The notes under the pieces: model-generated | The model's input: the letters and a program-made list of their open reading frames with translations, nothing else | What the model was told of the DNA's origin: nothing | Database searches by the model: none | Made by a program: the position numbers and the translations under genes | From: JAYUHK01 sp043778415 | GTDB lineage: Bacteria > Bacteroidota > Bacteroidia > Chitinophagales > Saprospiraceae | NCBI GenBank assembly: GCA_043778415.1 | Contig: JAYWGG010000006.1 | Coordinates: forward strand, 1-45,903 | Reading direction: 5' to 3' | DNA length: 45,903 nt | Part shown: positions 1-9,180 of the stretch, in pieces | How positions within the stretch are numbered: position 1 is the stretch's first letter | How the letters are laid out: each line of letters begins with the position of its first letter

Positions 1-120
1 CAAAAAAATAAAAACTACTAAATTGGACGCATATCTACAGAATTTGTTCGCAAAACTGAAGTAAAAGGAACTTTATAAAAAAAAATATGTTAAAAATTAT
101 TCAGATTCAAAAATTATTAT

Positions 121-128
121 TATTTTTG
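121..128 (+). promoter_or_regulatory. -7 promoter element of the amylase gene
   Basis: TATTTTTG matches the Bacteroidota primary-sigma -7 consensus TAnnTTTG. It lies about 54 bases before the preferred ATG, so transcription would start near 135. No convincing -33 TTTG is seen. Confidence 0.5.
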
Positions 129-181
129 TAAATCTTTTAAAATTCGTGACATTTATTGAAAATTATAAACAACAAAAGCTC

Positions 182-2743
182 ATGTTAAATTCTGCGTTTT
201 TACGCCAATTCCGCGCCAAAAAATTACTTTTTGCCCTTCTATTTATTTATTCTTTCTCGCAAACTTTGACTGCGCAGTGCGACTTTATGATGCAAGGTTG
301 GTACTGGGATTATCCTATCAACTGGGTCACTACCCTACAATCGAAAGCCGCAGACATCGGCGCATCTGGCTTCAAATACGTCTGGCTTCCACCACTTTCA
401 AAAGGCAGCAGCGGCATCAACAGCAGTGGCTATGACCCCAAAGACTTATACGATTTAGGAGATTACGGGCAGACTCGCTTCGGCACCCGCGCTCAAGTAA
501 ACAGCGTTATCGCTGCGCTCAACGCTGCGGGCGTAAAGTCAGTAGCAGACATGGTCTATAATCACCGCGACGGCGGCGCGCCAGAAGTCAATCCGGCAGT
601 AAAAAACTACATCACTACTTACTACAATGCCTCCAAATCTCCTTATCCATCTGACCGTTTTCGCTGTATCCTTCCTATCGGAGGCGCGACCGGAAACGGC
701 GCAGGCGATTATTACATAAAGGTTAGTTCTAAAACCAACGATGCACAGTTCAACGGCAAACCCTATACTTTTTACGCGCAGACCAACACAACAGGTTGGC
801 AGTCATTACCAGACGGTAGCGAAGGCGAAGGTCAAGCAGGTGGCAACGGCGGCGGCGATTGTGGACAAAATTCTTGTATCGCAACTTTGGGCAGAAACTT
901 CATAGCCAACGTCGAAACGGGCGGCGGCTGTGGTGCCGATGAGTATAAAATAACGCTTACCGCAGCCAATTTTAATCCCGCTGGCGACACGATGTTCATA
1001 TTTTTGAGCAATAGCGGAGGCGATTATTCTGACCACCGCATTTATGGACTCTGGAATGCGTCACGCAGTGCCGACATCGTGAATGAAATAAAATATCAAA
1101 CCTATACTAACTTTTCAGCTTCTGTGATGCCGAGCGGAATGGGAAATATGAACTTTGAAAACTTCAAACCCAGCACCGCTAATGCTACTACCCAAACGTT
1201 GAGTGGCGACTGGGACGGAATGTATTTCTTCTACGATTACGACCAATTTAGCACCGCCACAGAAACGGAACTTAATAACTTTACGAAGTGGATGTGGACC
1301 AACGTAGGAGTTCGTGGCTTGCGAATGGACGCTGTGAAGCACTTCACGCCACAATACGTCCGACGTATGTTGGAAAATATGAATGCTGCGGGCTACAATC
1401 CGGGAATGGTAGTCGGCGAATGGTTCGATTCTAATGCGAGCATCTTGAAGGGTTGGGTGGATAACGTTTATGCGGGCATGAACTCCGCTACTTCTTCGGC
1501 AGTAAAAGTTCGTATTTTTGACTTTGCCCTTCGCGAAGCACTCAAAAATACCTGTGACAACGGCTCGGATGCTCGCAATATCTTCAACTCTGGAGTAGTA
1601 GATGCAGCAGGTGGAAGTGGGTTCAACAGCGTCACATTTGTAAACAATCACGACTTTCGCGATGCCTTCCAACCCGTTTACAACGACGTACCGCAAGCCT
1701 ACGCTTACATACTTTCCAACAACAAAGTAGGCGTACCAACTGTATTTTACTCCGATTACTATGGTATTCGTCCGAATGTCAACTATCCGCCAGCTGTGGT
1801 ATTGAAGCCACAAATTGACCAACTTATTCAGGCGCACAATCTTTATATTTGCGGTTCCACAGGCACAGATTATCTAAATAAACTCGGAACTGGTTACTCA
1901 AGCAACTTTATTTCGGGAAGCTCCGACCGCTCGTTGGTGTTCCAACTCACGGGCAATGCTGCGGGCAGAAGTGTGGTAGTCGCTATCAATTTTTCTGGAA
2001 ATACCCTGAAAGTGGATCACGCCATCAACACTTCGGGTACGTTTGGAGGCGCAACCACAGGCACGCGGTTCACGGATATTTTGGGACGCTCCAACTTTCC
2101 ATTCGCACTCGTGAACGGCAGCAATCAGATTTATATGGAAGTCCCGCCGCACAGCTACTCGATCTGGGTGCAAGGAACGCAAACTCCACTGCCCACAGAA
2201 ATCATTAATTTTCAGGTAAATAGCTCCAAAAAATCCGTCCGAATCAACTGGACGACCGCCAACGAAACCAATATGTCAGGTTTCGATTTGGAGCGTTCCG
2301 CCAACGGAAAAGATTTTGAAAAAATTACCAATCTCACTTCCAAAGGAAAAGAAGGCACGGGAAGCAGCTACGACTTTGAGGACACTAACGTATGGTTCGG
2401 TGGCGAAATTTACTATCGCCTAAAAAGCATAGACAAAGACGGAACTTTCAAATATTCGCCTATTCGCACCGCTCGCTTGGAGCAATCCATAGCAACTTTC
2501 GAGCTTGCGCCTAATCCAGTCGTTGATTTTGTGACGGTCAGCTTTACGACCACCCAAGCCGCCGAAGCCAAAATATCGGTAGTCAATGCAGTCGGTGAAA
2601 CGGTCGTTGCGCCGCAAATTATTTCAGCTAATAAAGGAACTAATACCACACAGCTTGACCTTCAAAAGTTAGCCGCAGGTATTTATTTTGTTAATTTTGA
2701 AATCAATCAGCAGCAAATATCCGAGCGCATCGTCAAAAAATAA
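182..2743 (+). CDS. Secreted GH13 alpha-amylase with T9SS sorting domain
   Basis: Endo-acting alpha-1,4-glucan hydrolase (GH13), secreted through the type IX system. The GH13 motifs are present in order: DMVYNH (about residues 123-128), GLRMDAVKH with nucleophile Asp383, GEWFD with acid/base Glu413, and NNHD with Asp491, so the catalytic triad is intact. A beta-sandwich typical of amylases follows the barrel, then a region of about 80 residues resembling a fibronectin-like fold, and a C-terminal T9SS type A domain beginning near LAPNPVVDF and ending with a basic tail. I chose ATG at 182 over an upstream in-frame GTG at 146 because the protein then starts with a classical signal peptide (KKLLFALLFIYSF, cleavage after TAQ). 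Polymer hydrolysis outside the cell would feed the neighbouring alpha-glucosidase. Confidence 0.9.
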   Translation: MLNSAFLRQFRAKKLLFALLFIYSFSQTLTAQCDFMMQGWYWDYPINWVTTLQSKAADIGASGFKYVWLPPLSKGSSGINSSGYDPKDLYDLGDYGQTRFGTRAQVNSVIAALNAAGVKSVADMVYNHRDGGAPEVNPAVKNYITTYYNASKSPYPSDRFRCILPIGGATGNGAGDYYIKVSSKTNDAQFNGKPYTFYAQTNTTGWQSLPDGSEGEGQAGGNGGGDCGQNSCIATLGRNFIANVETGGGCGADEYKITLTAANFNPAGDTMFIFLSNSGGDYSDHRIYGLWNASRSADIVNEIKYQTYTNFSASVMPSGMGNMNFENFKPSTANATTQTLSGDWDGMYFFYDYDQFSTATETELNNFTKWMWTNVGVRGLRMDAVKHFTPQYVRRMLENMNAAGYNPGMVVGEWFDSNASILKGWVDNVYAGMNSATSSAVKVRIFDFALREALKNTCDNGSDARNIFNSGVVDAAGGSGFNSVTFVNNHDFRDAFQPVYNDVPQAYAYILSNNKVGVPTVFYSDYYGIRPNVNYPPAVVLKPQIDQLIQAHNLYICGSTGTDYLNKLGTGYSSNFISGSSDRSLVFQLTGNAAGRSVVVAINFSGNTLKVDHAINTSGTFGGATTGTRFTDILGRSNFPFALVNGSNQIYMEVPPHSYSIWVQGTQTPLPTEIINFQVNSSKKSVRINWTTANETNMSGFDLERSANGKDFEKITNLTSKGKEGTGSSYDFEDTNVWFGGEIYYRLKSIDKDGTFKYSPIRTARLEQSIATFELAPNPVVDFVTVSFTTTQAAEAKISVVNAVGETVVAPQIISANKGTNTTQLDLQKLAAGIYFVNFEINQQQISERIVKK

Positions 2744-2762
2744 TCGTCGCTCTTTCGAAAAT

Positions 2763-2806
2763 AAAAAAAGCAATTTTTTACTTGAAGTAAAAAATTGCTT
2801 TTTTTA
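2763..2806. terminator. Bidirectional intrinsic terminator
   Basis: A near-perfect hairpin (AAGCAATTTTTTACTT and its reverse complement) with A and T runs on both sides, lying between the convergent amylase and alpha-glucosidase genes. It can serve both. Confidence 0.85.
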
Positions 2807-2844
2807 TTTATTTGGTGACACCTCAAAAAATAATACTGCGAATT

Positions 2845-5403
2845 TTATTCCAAAATTAATTCCCCGAATCCGTGTTCGACCAAAACTGTAAAAACAGTGG
2901 AATTAATGCTGGAAGCAAAAAAATCGACTTCGGTTTGGTCGGCAACTGCGCGCGTCGGACGGAACGGAATACCATAAAAAACAATCCTGCATCGCTGATA
3001 ATCATCTTTTCGCTGCCCTACTTTTTGCTGCGAGAGTGAGATTTTTTTAATCGCTCCACGCACGACAAATGTTTTTTCGCTAAAATCTTCTTCCAAATAA
3101 CCGTAGCCTTCGCCCGCGTCTTCGTAGAGTTCGCTCCGATGCTCTCCTTCTTCAAAATAAACGTGCAGCGTCAATTCTTCGATAGGTTTCTCGTTCGTAA
3201 ATTGCTGGATAGGATACAAAGGCAGCACCGTTCCCGCTTGTACGAAAAACGGAATTTGAGCCAAAGGAGTAGGAAAAGTTATTTCCGCACCTCCCGAATA
3301 CAACTTTCCAGTCCAAAAATAAAACCAATTTCCTTTCGGTAAATATTGAGTTTGGGTGGTTTGAGCTTCGAGGAGAACCGGACTAACTAAAATATTTTTT
3401 CCAAAAATAAAAGCATTTTCGTGACTAAAAATATTTTTGTCACGAAAGTAACAAAAATTTAAACTTTTTATCACAGGAACGCCCTCCGTCGTATAGGCTC
3501 GAAGGGCGGTGTAAAGATATGGCAGCAGTCGGTAGCGAAGTTCGATAGTTGCCTTTGCGATACTCGTAAAAGGCTCTCCAAATGCCCACGGCTCGCGGTC
3601 GAGTCGGTCGAGAGCGGCGGCAGCTTCGACTTCCGATTCTTCTACTTCGGAGCTACCGTCCGAGTGATTGCCCATCGAATGAATCCTAAAAAGAGGGTGA
3701 AAAATTCCTAATTGAAGCCAGCGAATAAAGAGTTCACCGCTTGGCATATTCACAAAACCTCCAATATCTGTCCCCACAAACGAGTAGCCCGAGATGCTCA
3801 AACGCTGGCACTGAATGTTTGCCAAACGCAGATTTTCCCAATCCGCCACATTATCGCCTGTCCAGACGGCGGCGTACCGTTGCCCTCCCGCAAACGAGGC
3901 GCGAGTAAGCAAAAATGGACGTTTTTGAGGCTTAATTTTCTTCAAACCTTCTATCGTTGCGCGGCTCATCATCATGCCGTAGATGTTGTGCGCCTTCGCA
4001 TGATTGGTTTGATGACCGTCACAATCGTGCAATATTTCGTCAGAAAAAGTCAAATTATTGACCTTAAAAACTGCTGGCTCGTTCATATCGTTCCAAAAAC
4101 CCGAGATGCCCTCCACATCGTAAAGTTCGCAATAAAACTCGCCCCACCAAGTCCGCGCTTTGGGATTCGTAAAGTCAGGAAAAACACAGTCGGAGGGCCA
4201 CACAGGAGCCATCAATAATTCGCCATTCGTACGCCTACAAAAAACATCTTTTTCAAGTCCGTCCTGAAACACAAAATAATTTTCGTCGGCTTTTATGCCA
4301 GGATCTATCATCACGACAGTCTGAAAACCTATCTCTAACAAACTGAATATCAACTGTTTAGGATTCGGAAAATATTTTTTGTCCCAAGTAAAACACCGAT
4401 AGTCGTCCATATAATCAATATCCAAATAGATAGCGTCACACGGAATTTGCCGTTGGCGAAACTCTTTGGCAAGCTCCAAAACCCGCTCGTCGGGAAAATA
4501 ACTCCACCTGCATTGATGAAAACCGAGCGACCAGATGGGAGGCATTTCGGGCTTTCCAGTGAGGTAAATATAGTTTTTGGCGACTTCTAAAAGTTCTTTT
4601 CCCGCGAGAAAGTAGTAACACATCTCACCGCCGTCGGCAGAAAAAGTAAGTTCGTTCTGCTCCGCCGAATCAAAATCAAAATGTGAACGAAAGCTGTTAT
4701 CTAAAAAAATACCGTAACAAATTTCATCTTTCAGCCCATAAAAAAATGGAATACTTCGATACAAAGGGTCAGATTTTTTACCGAAAGCAAAAGCATCGGA
4801 GTTCCAATTTTGCAGCTTTTGTCCGCGCAAATCCAATGCGCAGGACTTATCGCCCAAGCCAAAAAATCGTTCATTGTGACTGATTTTTTTACTAATTCTC
4901 ACGTCGGTCGTACCTTTCATAATCGTGCTGCGAGCATAGAACGGCGCAGCATCTTCCGAAATAAGCTGATTTTGGTCGTCAAAAATTTTTATTTGTAAAT
5001 TTTTCTTCTCAATGTGACAGCTTATAGAATTAGTGTTGAGTAAAAATATATCATCTTCTTCGGAAAAAGTCGGCGAAAATACTTTTTCAATAGCTTTCTC
5101 TACAACCGCATAACTGAAATACGGCTCAAAAATACTCCGCATTGCGTAGCGAAAACGAACAATTTTTGCATCGAAGAAAACAATTTCAAGCGCAATTTTA
5201 TTTTCCGAATAAAAATAAAAAAAGTCATTTTTTTTCTCAAAGCGAACAATTTGCGATGGCGTAAACTCTTGAAAAACATCGTCGTAGCGGTCGAAGCCTT
5301 TGACCTCCGTGACCGAAATAAGTTTGGGCTTTTCGACCATAATTTTCTCCACTTCGAGGATTTTTTCAATAATTTCTGGATTTTCTACCTTATTTTCAGT
5401 CAT
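2845..5403 (-). CDS. GH31 alpha-glucosidase, cytoplasmic
   Basis: Retaining alpha-glucosidase of glycoside hydrolase family 31, releasing glucose from the non-reducing ends of malto-oligosaccharides. The nucleophile motif GFWNDMNEP is present (Asp439), and WTGDN supplies the probable acid/base Asp517. The N-terminal beta-sandwich (about 30-270), the barrel (about 280-640) and the C-terminal beta domains are all there, and 852 residues is normal for the family. There is no signal peptide, so the enzyme should be cytoplasmic. ATG at 5403 lies 31 bases downstream of a TATCTTTG promoter element. It faces the sugar kinase divergently and converges on the amylase, consistent with starch/maltodextrin use. 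Exact substrate preference cannot be read from sequence. Confidence 0.92.
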   Translation of the reverse strand: MTENKVENPEIIEKILEVEKIMVEKPKLISVTEVKGFDRYDDVFQEFTPSQIVRFEKKNDFFYFYSENKIALEIVFFDAKIVRFRYAMRSIFEPYFSYAVVEKAIEKVFSPTFSEEDDIFLLNTNSISCHIEKKNLQIKIFDDQNQLISEDAAPFYARSTIMKGTTDVRISKKISHNERFFGLGDKSCALDLRGQKLQNWNSDAFAFGKKSDPLYRSIPFFYGLKDEICYGIFLDNSFRSHFDFDSAEQNELTFSADGGEMCYYFLAGKELLEVAKNYIYLTGKPEMPPIWSLGFHQCRWSYFPDERVLELAKEFRQRQIPCDAIYLDIDYMDDYRCFTWDKKYFPNPKQLIFSLLEIGFQTVVMIDPGIKADENYFVFQDGLEKDVFCRRTNGELLMAPVWPSDCVFPDFTNPKARTWWGEFYCELYDVEGISGFWNDMNEPAVFKVNNLTFSDEILHDCDGHQTNHAKAHNIYGMMMSRATIEGLKKIKPQKRPFLLTRASFAGGQRYAAVWTGDNVADWENLRLANIQCQRLSISGYSFVGTDIGGFVNMPSGELFIRWLQLGIFHPLFRIHSMGNHSDGSSEVEESEVEAAAALDRLDREPWAFGEPFTSIAKATIELRYRLLPYLYTALRAYTTEGVPVIKSLNFCYFRDKNIFSHENAFIFGKNILVSPVLLEAQTTQTQYLPKGNWFYFWTGKLYSGGAEITFPTPLAQIPFFVQAGTVLPLYPIQQFTNEKPIEELTLHVYFEEGEHRSELYEDAGEGYGYLEEDFSEKTFVVRGAIKKISLSQQKVGQRKDDYQRCRIVFYGIPFRPTRAVADQTEVDFFASSINSTVFTVLVEHGFGELILE

Positions 5404-5434
5404 AATTTGAATGATTTTTTATACTTTGGACGCT

Positions 5435-5442
5435 CAAAGATA
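5435..5442 (-). promoter_or_regulatory. -7 promoter element of the GH31 gene
   Basis: Reading the minus strand gives TATCTTTG, a full match to TAnnTTTG. The predicted start of transcription is near 5428, giving a leader of about 25 bases. Confidence 0.65.
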
Positions 5443-5481
5443 ATGGACTGCATTTTTATTTAGTGTAAAAAATACACTTTT

Positions 5482-5489
5482 TATTTTTG
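5482..5489 (+). promoter_or_regulatory. -7 promoter element of the PfkB operon
   Basis: TATTTTTG matches TAnnTTTG, with transcription expected from about 5496. A small inverted repeat (AGTGTA/TACACT, 5462-5478) sits directly upstream and could be an operator. Confidence 0.6.
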
Positions 5490-5576
5490 TGCCAACTATC
5501 CTTCATACGCCAATAAAAGTATTAAGAATGTATCCAACAGTACTATTGCTTAATTTTTACCAAATAATATAACGAA

Positions 5577-6506
5577 ATGCAAAATAAAAAATATGATATT
5601 GTGTGCGCAGGCGAATTATTGGTGGATATGATAAGTGAAAATTTTGCTGAAAACTTATCGGATATAAGCACTTTTCGTCGGATTCCGGGCGGCAGTCCCG
5701 CCAACTTGTGTATGAATATGGCGCGGCTTGGCAACCAAACCAGCTTGGTCGCCAACGTAGGCAACGACGATATGGGAACGTACCTGTACGACTTTGTAGC
5801 ATCACAAAACGTTGATTGTCAGTATCTTAACCGAGTTTCTGCGCCGACGACTTTGATTCTTGTTACGCGCTCGAAAACGGTTTCCAATTTTGAAGCCTAT
5901 CGGGGTGCGGATTGTCAGTTGCTGCCCGAACATTTGCCCGACGAACTGCTCAAACAAGTAAAAATTTTTCACACCACTTGCTTTGCTTTGAGCCACGAGC
6001 CTGCCCAAAGTTCTATTCTTAATGCCGCTCGCCGCGCTGCTGCGCTGCGCTGCCAGTTGAGTATTGATGCCAATTATGCACAAAAAATTTGGCAAAACAC
6101 AGACGAAGCACGCGCTCTGGTCGCCGATTATTGCCGCTTGGGAGCTATGGTAAAAGTGAGTGAAGTGGATTGGGAGCGGCTTTACGGCTCGAAATTGTTA
6201 GATGCAGAGGCTGCGCTTGAGCATTTTTTGGCTCTCGGCGCACGCGAAGTTTGCGTCACGCTGGGCGGCGATGGTTGTTGGGCGGCGACGGCAACGGAGC
6301 GACTTTTTTTGCCTGCTCGACCCGTAGAAGTGAAGGATACGACGGGGGCTGGCGATGCGTTTTGGAGTGGCTATCTGACGGCTTGGTTGGACGGAAAAAA
6401 TCTGTCGCAAAAGTTGCAAGCAGGACGAAAAATGGCGGAAATAAAGTTGGGATTTTTTGGAACTTTGCCGCACGAAATGAATAAAAAATTAATTTATGAA
6501 GAATGA
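5577..6506 (+). CDS. PfkB-family sugar kinase (probable fructokinase)
   Basis: ATP-dependent carbohydrate kinase of the ribokinase/PfkB family. Both family signatures are visible: a GG near residues 38-39 in the N-terminal substrate-binding part (PGGSPANLCMNMARLG) and the DTTGAGD anion-hole motif at 254-260, with Asp260 as catalytic base. The length (309 residues) is normal. The sequence resembles fructokinases, and the position opposite an alpha-glucosidase supports a hexose substrate, but substrate specificity in this family is not safely predictable. Its stop codon overlaps the ATG of the next gene (ATGA), so the two should be translationally coupled. It is the first gene of a three-gene operon. 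Confidence 0.88.
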   Translation: MQNKKYDIVCAGELLVDMISENFAENLSDISTFRRIPGGSPANLCMNMARLGNQTSLVANVGNDDMGTYLYDFVASQNVDCQYLNRVSAPTTLILVTRSKTVSNFEAYRGADCQLLPEHLPDELLKQVKIFHTTCFALSHEPAQSSILNAARRAAALRCQLSIDANYAQKIWQNTDEARALVADYCRLGAMVKVSEVDWERLYGSKLLDAEAALEHFLALGAREVCVTLGGDGCWAATATERLFLPARPVEVKDTTGAGDAFWSGYLTAWLDGKNLSQKLQAGRKMAEIKLGFFGTLPHEMNKKLIYEE

Positions 6507-6958
6507 ATATCGAAATAGATTTTTTTGCACATCAATCGAAATTGAAACTTCGGCGCGACGAAAAAACAGGAAAACAGCAAGTTTTTGACCCCGTTCGCAA
6601 AAAATTTGTGGCTTGGCAGCCAGAAGAAAGCGTGCGGCAGTTATTTTTACAGTATTTACTTTACGAAAAAAATTGTAATCCCAACAAGGTACGAGTTGAA
6701 AAACAGCTGATAGTCAATGGGTTACAAAAACGTTGCGATATTTTGATTTATGACTCGTCTTTTCGCCCTGTTTGGTTGGTAGAGTGCAAAGCTCCGAATA
6801 TTGACATCAATCAAGCCGTTTTTGAGCAAATTGCGCGGTACAATTTACCGCTTCAAGTCCAGTTTTTAATTGTCACAAATGGCTTAAAAAATTATATTTG
6901 TGAGATGGATTACGACAAAAAAACTTTTATATTTTTGGATAAAATACCAAATTTTTGA
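6503..6958 (+). CDS. Small HsdR-N-like (PD-(D/E)XK fold) protein
   Basis: A 151-residue protein resembling the N-terminal nuclease domain of type I restriction R subunits, found as a stand-alone gene in many Bacteroidota. Candidate metal-binding residues are Glu66, Asp79 and the E-x-K pair Glu94/Lys96 (PVWLVECKAPN), followed by a helix with QxxxY-like spacing (EQIARYN). No helicase, specificity or methylase subunit is nearby, so it is not part of a type I restriction system here. It overlaps the sugar kinase by 4 bases and lies 23 bases before the dehydrogenase. The cellular role of these small proteins is, to my knowledge, not established; nuclease activity is inferred only from the motif. 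Confidence 0.75.
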   Translation: MNIEIDFFAHQSKLKLRRDEKTGKQQVFDPVRKKFVAWQPEESVRQLFLQYLLYEKNCNPNKVRVEKQLIVNGLQKRCDILIYDSSFRPVWLVECKAPNIDINQAVFEQIARYNLPLQVQFLIVTNGLKNYICEMDYDKKTFIFLDKIPNF

Positions 6959-6981
6959 GCATCAAATAAAATCTAAAAATA

Positions 6982-7917
6982 GTGCAACAAGAAAAAATTT
7001 TAGTCACTGGCGCAAACGGTCAAATCGGCTCTGTACTCACGCTTGCCTTGCGAGCGCGATACGGAAATGAAAATGTAATCGCGACAGATATTCGGCAACT
7101 TACTGATAATCAACATTTTGCATTGGTCAATATTCTTGATGCGTATCAGTTGGTAGAGATTGTGAAGAAGCACAGCATAACGCAAATCTATCATCTGGCG
7201 GCGATTCTTTCCGCAAAAGGCGAAGCTGACCCCGTCGGCACTTGGGATATTAACATGAGCGGACTGTTCAATGTGCTGAATACGGCAAAAGAATATGGCG
7301 TAAAAAAAGTATTTTTTCCGAGTTCGATTGCCGTCTTTGGGCGCAATGCAGCCAAAGAACACACGTCACAAAATGAGATTTGTTGTCCAGAAACTGTCTA
7401 TGGGATTAGCAAAGTGGCGGGTGAAAATTGGTGCAATTATTATTTTTTAAAATACGGTTTAGATGTTCGCTCCCTGCGCTATCCCGGCATTATTGGGCAT
7501 CAAACGCTTCCGGGCGGCGGCACGACCGATTATGCGGTCGAAATTTATCACAAAGCGTTGAAAAATGAAATTTTTTCTTGTTTTTTGAACGCCACCACTC
7601 GCTTACCGATGATTTATATGGACGACGCGATTCGGGCTACTTTGGAAATCATGGACGCTGACGCAGCAAAAATAAAAATCCGAACCAGCTATAATTTAGC
7701 GGGTATGAGTTTTGCGCCCAAAGATGTTTTTGAAGCTATCAAAACACATCAACCTGACTTTCAAATTAGCTACCAACCTGACTTTCGGCAAGCCATCGCC
7801 GACTCTTGGACGAGCAGCATTGACGACTCGGCGGCTCGAAACGATTGGGGTTGGAACGCAAAATTCGACCTAAAATCTATGACCGATGATATGCTCAAAC
7901 ACCTGAAAAATAAATAG
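6982..7917 (+). CDS. NAD-dependent epimerase-type L-threonine 3-dehydrogenase
   Basis: Short-chain dehydrogenase/epimerase-fold oxidoreductase whose sequence follows the NAD-dependent L-threonine dehydrogenase family, which oxidises L-threonine to 2-amino-3-ketobutyrate. Seen are the Rossmann motif GANGQIG (Gly10, Gly13, Gly16), the catalytic Tyr139 and Lys143 (YGISK), and the family-typical stretches RSLRYPGIIG, PGGGTTDYAVEI and IADSW. It starts with GTG at 6982; no ATG lies between the preceding stop and the Rossmann motif. It is unrelated to the zinc-dependent E. coli enzyme called tdh, so no symbol is given. It is last in the PfkB operon and is followed by two terminators. Confidence 0.85.
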   Translation: MQQEKILVTGANGQIGSVLTLALRARYGNENVIATDIRQLTDNQHFALVNILDAYQLVEIVKKHSITQIYHLAAILSAKGEADPVGTWDINMSGLFNVLNTAKEYGVKKVFFPSSIAVFGRNAAKEHTSQNEICCPETVYGISKVAGENWCNYYFLKYGLDVRSLRYPGIIGHQTLPGGGTTDYAVEIYHKALKNEIFSCFLNATTRLPMIYMDDAIRATLEIMDADAAKIKIRTSYNLAGMSFAPKDVFEAIKTHQPDFQISYQPDFRQAIADSWTSSIDDSAARNDWGWNAKFDLKSMTDDMLKHLKNK

Positions 7918-7957
7918 TTAAGGGAGTTTTTGCTTTTAGTAATTGGGTTTTAGTTGC

Positions 7958-7998
7958 ACAACTAATTGTTAACCAATTAGTTGTAATATTTTTTGTAA
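7958..7998 (+). terminator. Intrinsic terminator after the dehydrogenase gene
   Basis: Perfect 11-bp stem (ACAACTAATTG/CAATTAGTTGT) with loop TTAAC, followed by a T-rich tract. Confidence 0.75.
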
Positions 7999-8036
7999 AA
8001 AAAAAATTACTCTGTGAAAATTATTCTGTGAAACAA

Positions 8037-8074
8037 AAAAAGGAACTCAATGAATTTTCATTGAGTTCCTTTTT
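8037..8074. terminator. Bidirectional intrinsic terminator
   Basis: An 18-bp perfect stem (core GGAACTCAATGAA) flanked by A and T runs, between the convergent dehydrogenase and TPR genes. Confidence 0.85.
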
Positions 8075-8104
8075 AATATTTTTTTGGTCAGTCACCGCTA
8101 AATA

Positions 8105-8869
8105 TTACTTTACTTTCGCAGAGATTCTTTCCAAAAACTTATCTGCATCGCGACCGTCTGGGGAGCGAGAATATTTTTCTTTCAAAGTCTGATAGGCTTC
8201 TTTTGCGCCAGCAAAATCTCCACTTTTTTCGCTCAACATCGCTACTTTTTTCAGATAATAAGCTGTCAAAAGTTCGTGGTCGCCAGAGGAAACAGCTTTT
8301 TTGTAGTAGCTCATCGCCTCGTCCATTTTATTGAGTTCAGAATAAGCGTCGCCGAGTGCGCCGTTTTTCATGATGGGAGCCACGTCACCAGAAGCCGAAA
8401 ATTCTCCTAAATATTTCGTTGCGTTCTCAAATTGTCCCAAATTGAGGTAGGAAACACCCGCATAATACTTCGCCATATTGGCTGCCGGAGTGCCACTGTA
8501 GCTGCTGATAATATCTAAAAACCCGCTGAATCCACCGCCCGGATTGGTGAGTGCCAACGCGAAAGAGTCTTTTTCAAATTGCTGTTCTGCCTGATACATC
8601 TGCTCCACAGCACGTTTTTGGCGCGGTCCGACGTACAGATTTTTGTACGCATACCAAGCACCAAAGATGACCGCCGCACCAATCAAAACGCCCAAAATTG
8701 GCTTTTGGTAATGTTCAAAAAAGCTCGACGCTTGATTTCTGACCTGCGCAATATCCACCAAAGTTTCTTCGCCTTCTTCGATGGCGTTTTCTTGGTTCAT
8801 ATTTTGAGTGTCTTGTTGTTGTTGCGCAACCTTATTAAAGCGGTTGGTCTGAAATATTCTTTTTGCCAT
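8105..8869 (-). CDS. Membrane-anchored TPR protein (YfgM-like)
   Basis: A 254-residue protein with a charged N-terminal cytoplasmic part, one transmembrane helix (about 57-75, GVLIGAAVIFGAWYAY), and a C-terminal helical region with several tetratricopeptide repeats (for example NGALGDAYSELNKMDEAMSYYKKA). The arrangement matches YfgM-like proteins that associate with the Sec translocon or periplasmic chaperones in Proteobacteria, and it is widespread in Bacteroidota. The role here is inferred from architecture only. Transcribed alone from a TATCTTTG promoter 30 bases upstream. Confidence 0.8.
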   Translation of the reverse strand: MAKRIFQTNRFNKVAQQQQDTQNMNQENAIEEGEETLVDIAQVRNQASSFFEHYQKPILGVLIGAAVIFGAWYAYKNLYVGPRQKRAVEQMYQAEQQFEKDSFALALTNPGGGFSGFLDIISSYSGTPAANMAKYYAGVSYLNLGQFENATKYLGEFSASGDVAPIMKNGALGDAYSELNKMDEAMSYYKKAVSSGDHELLTAYYLKKVAMLSEKSGDFAGAKEAYQTLKEKYSRSPDGRDADKFLERISAKVK

Positions 8870-8898
8870 TTTCTTTATATGTTCTTAAAAAATTTTCG

Positions 8899-8906
8899 CA
8901 AAGATA
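8899..8906 (-). promoter_or_regulatory. -7 promoter element of the TPR gene
   Basis: Minus-strand TATCTTTG, a perfect TAnnTTTG match about 30 bases before the start codon. Confidence 0.65.
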
Positions 8907-9110
8907 GCAGATTTTTTCAATTCTGCATTACTTCGGATTTAAAATTAACGTAGCAATTCGTTTTTACGCAGTTTTTATCATTTTGTTGCAGTTTTATTCT
9001 GTTTTTTTACTTTCAGTCACCGATTGCGCTCGACAATACTCCAAGAGATTGTCAAAAAAATCATTCTTTCCTGCAACTCAATCGCTTTATTTTTCGTTAA
9101 ACAAAAAATT

Positions 9111-9176
9111 GGAAATGCCTCTAAAAAACGCGTTTGAAATAAACTACCTTACTTTTTCTTCATTTCTAAAAAAACA
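9111..9176. repeat. Degenerate MITE-like remnant
   Basis: 66 bp running from GGAAATGCCTCTAAAA to CTTTTTCTTCATTTC. Both ends resemble the terminal inverted repeats of the 158-bp elements at 14181-14338 and 37223-37380, with the interior missing. It sits directly upstream of the lipoprotein gene and probably contains part of its promoter region. Confidence 0.5.
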
Positions 9177-9180
9177 AATT

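Noticed and set aside
1115..1837. 240-codon minus-strand open frame inside the amylase gene
   Set aside because: Overlaps the GH13 catalytic core; no family resemblance.
6503..6958. Type I restriction subunit
   Set aside because: Only 151 residues, no helicase part and no HsdM or HsdS nearby.
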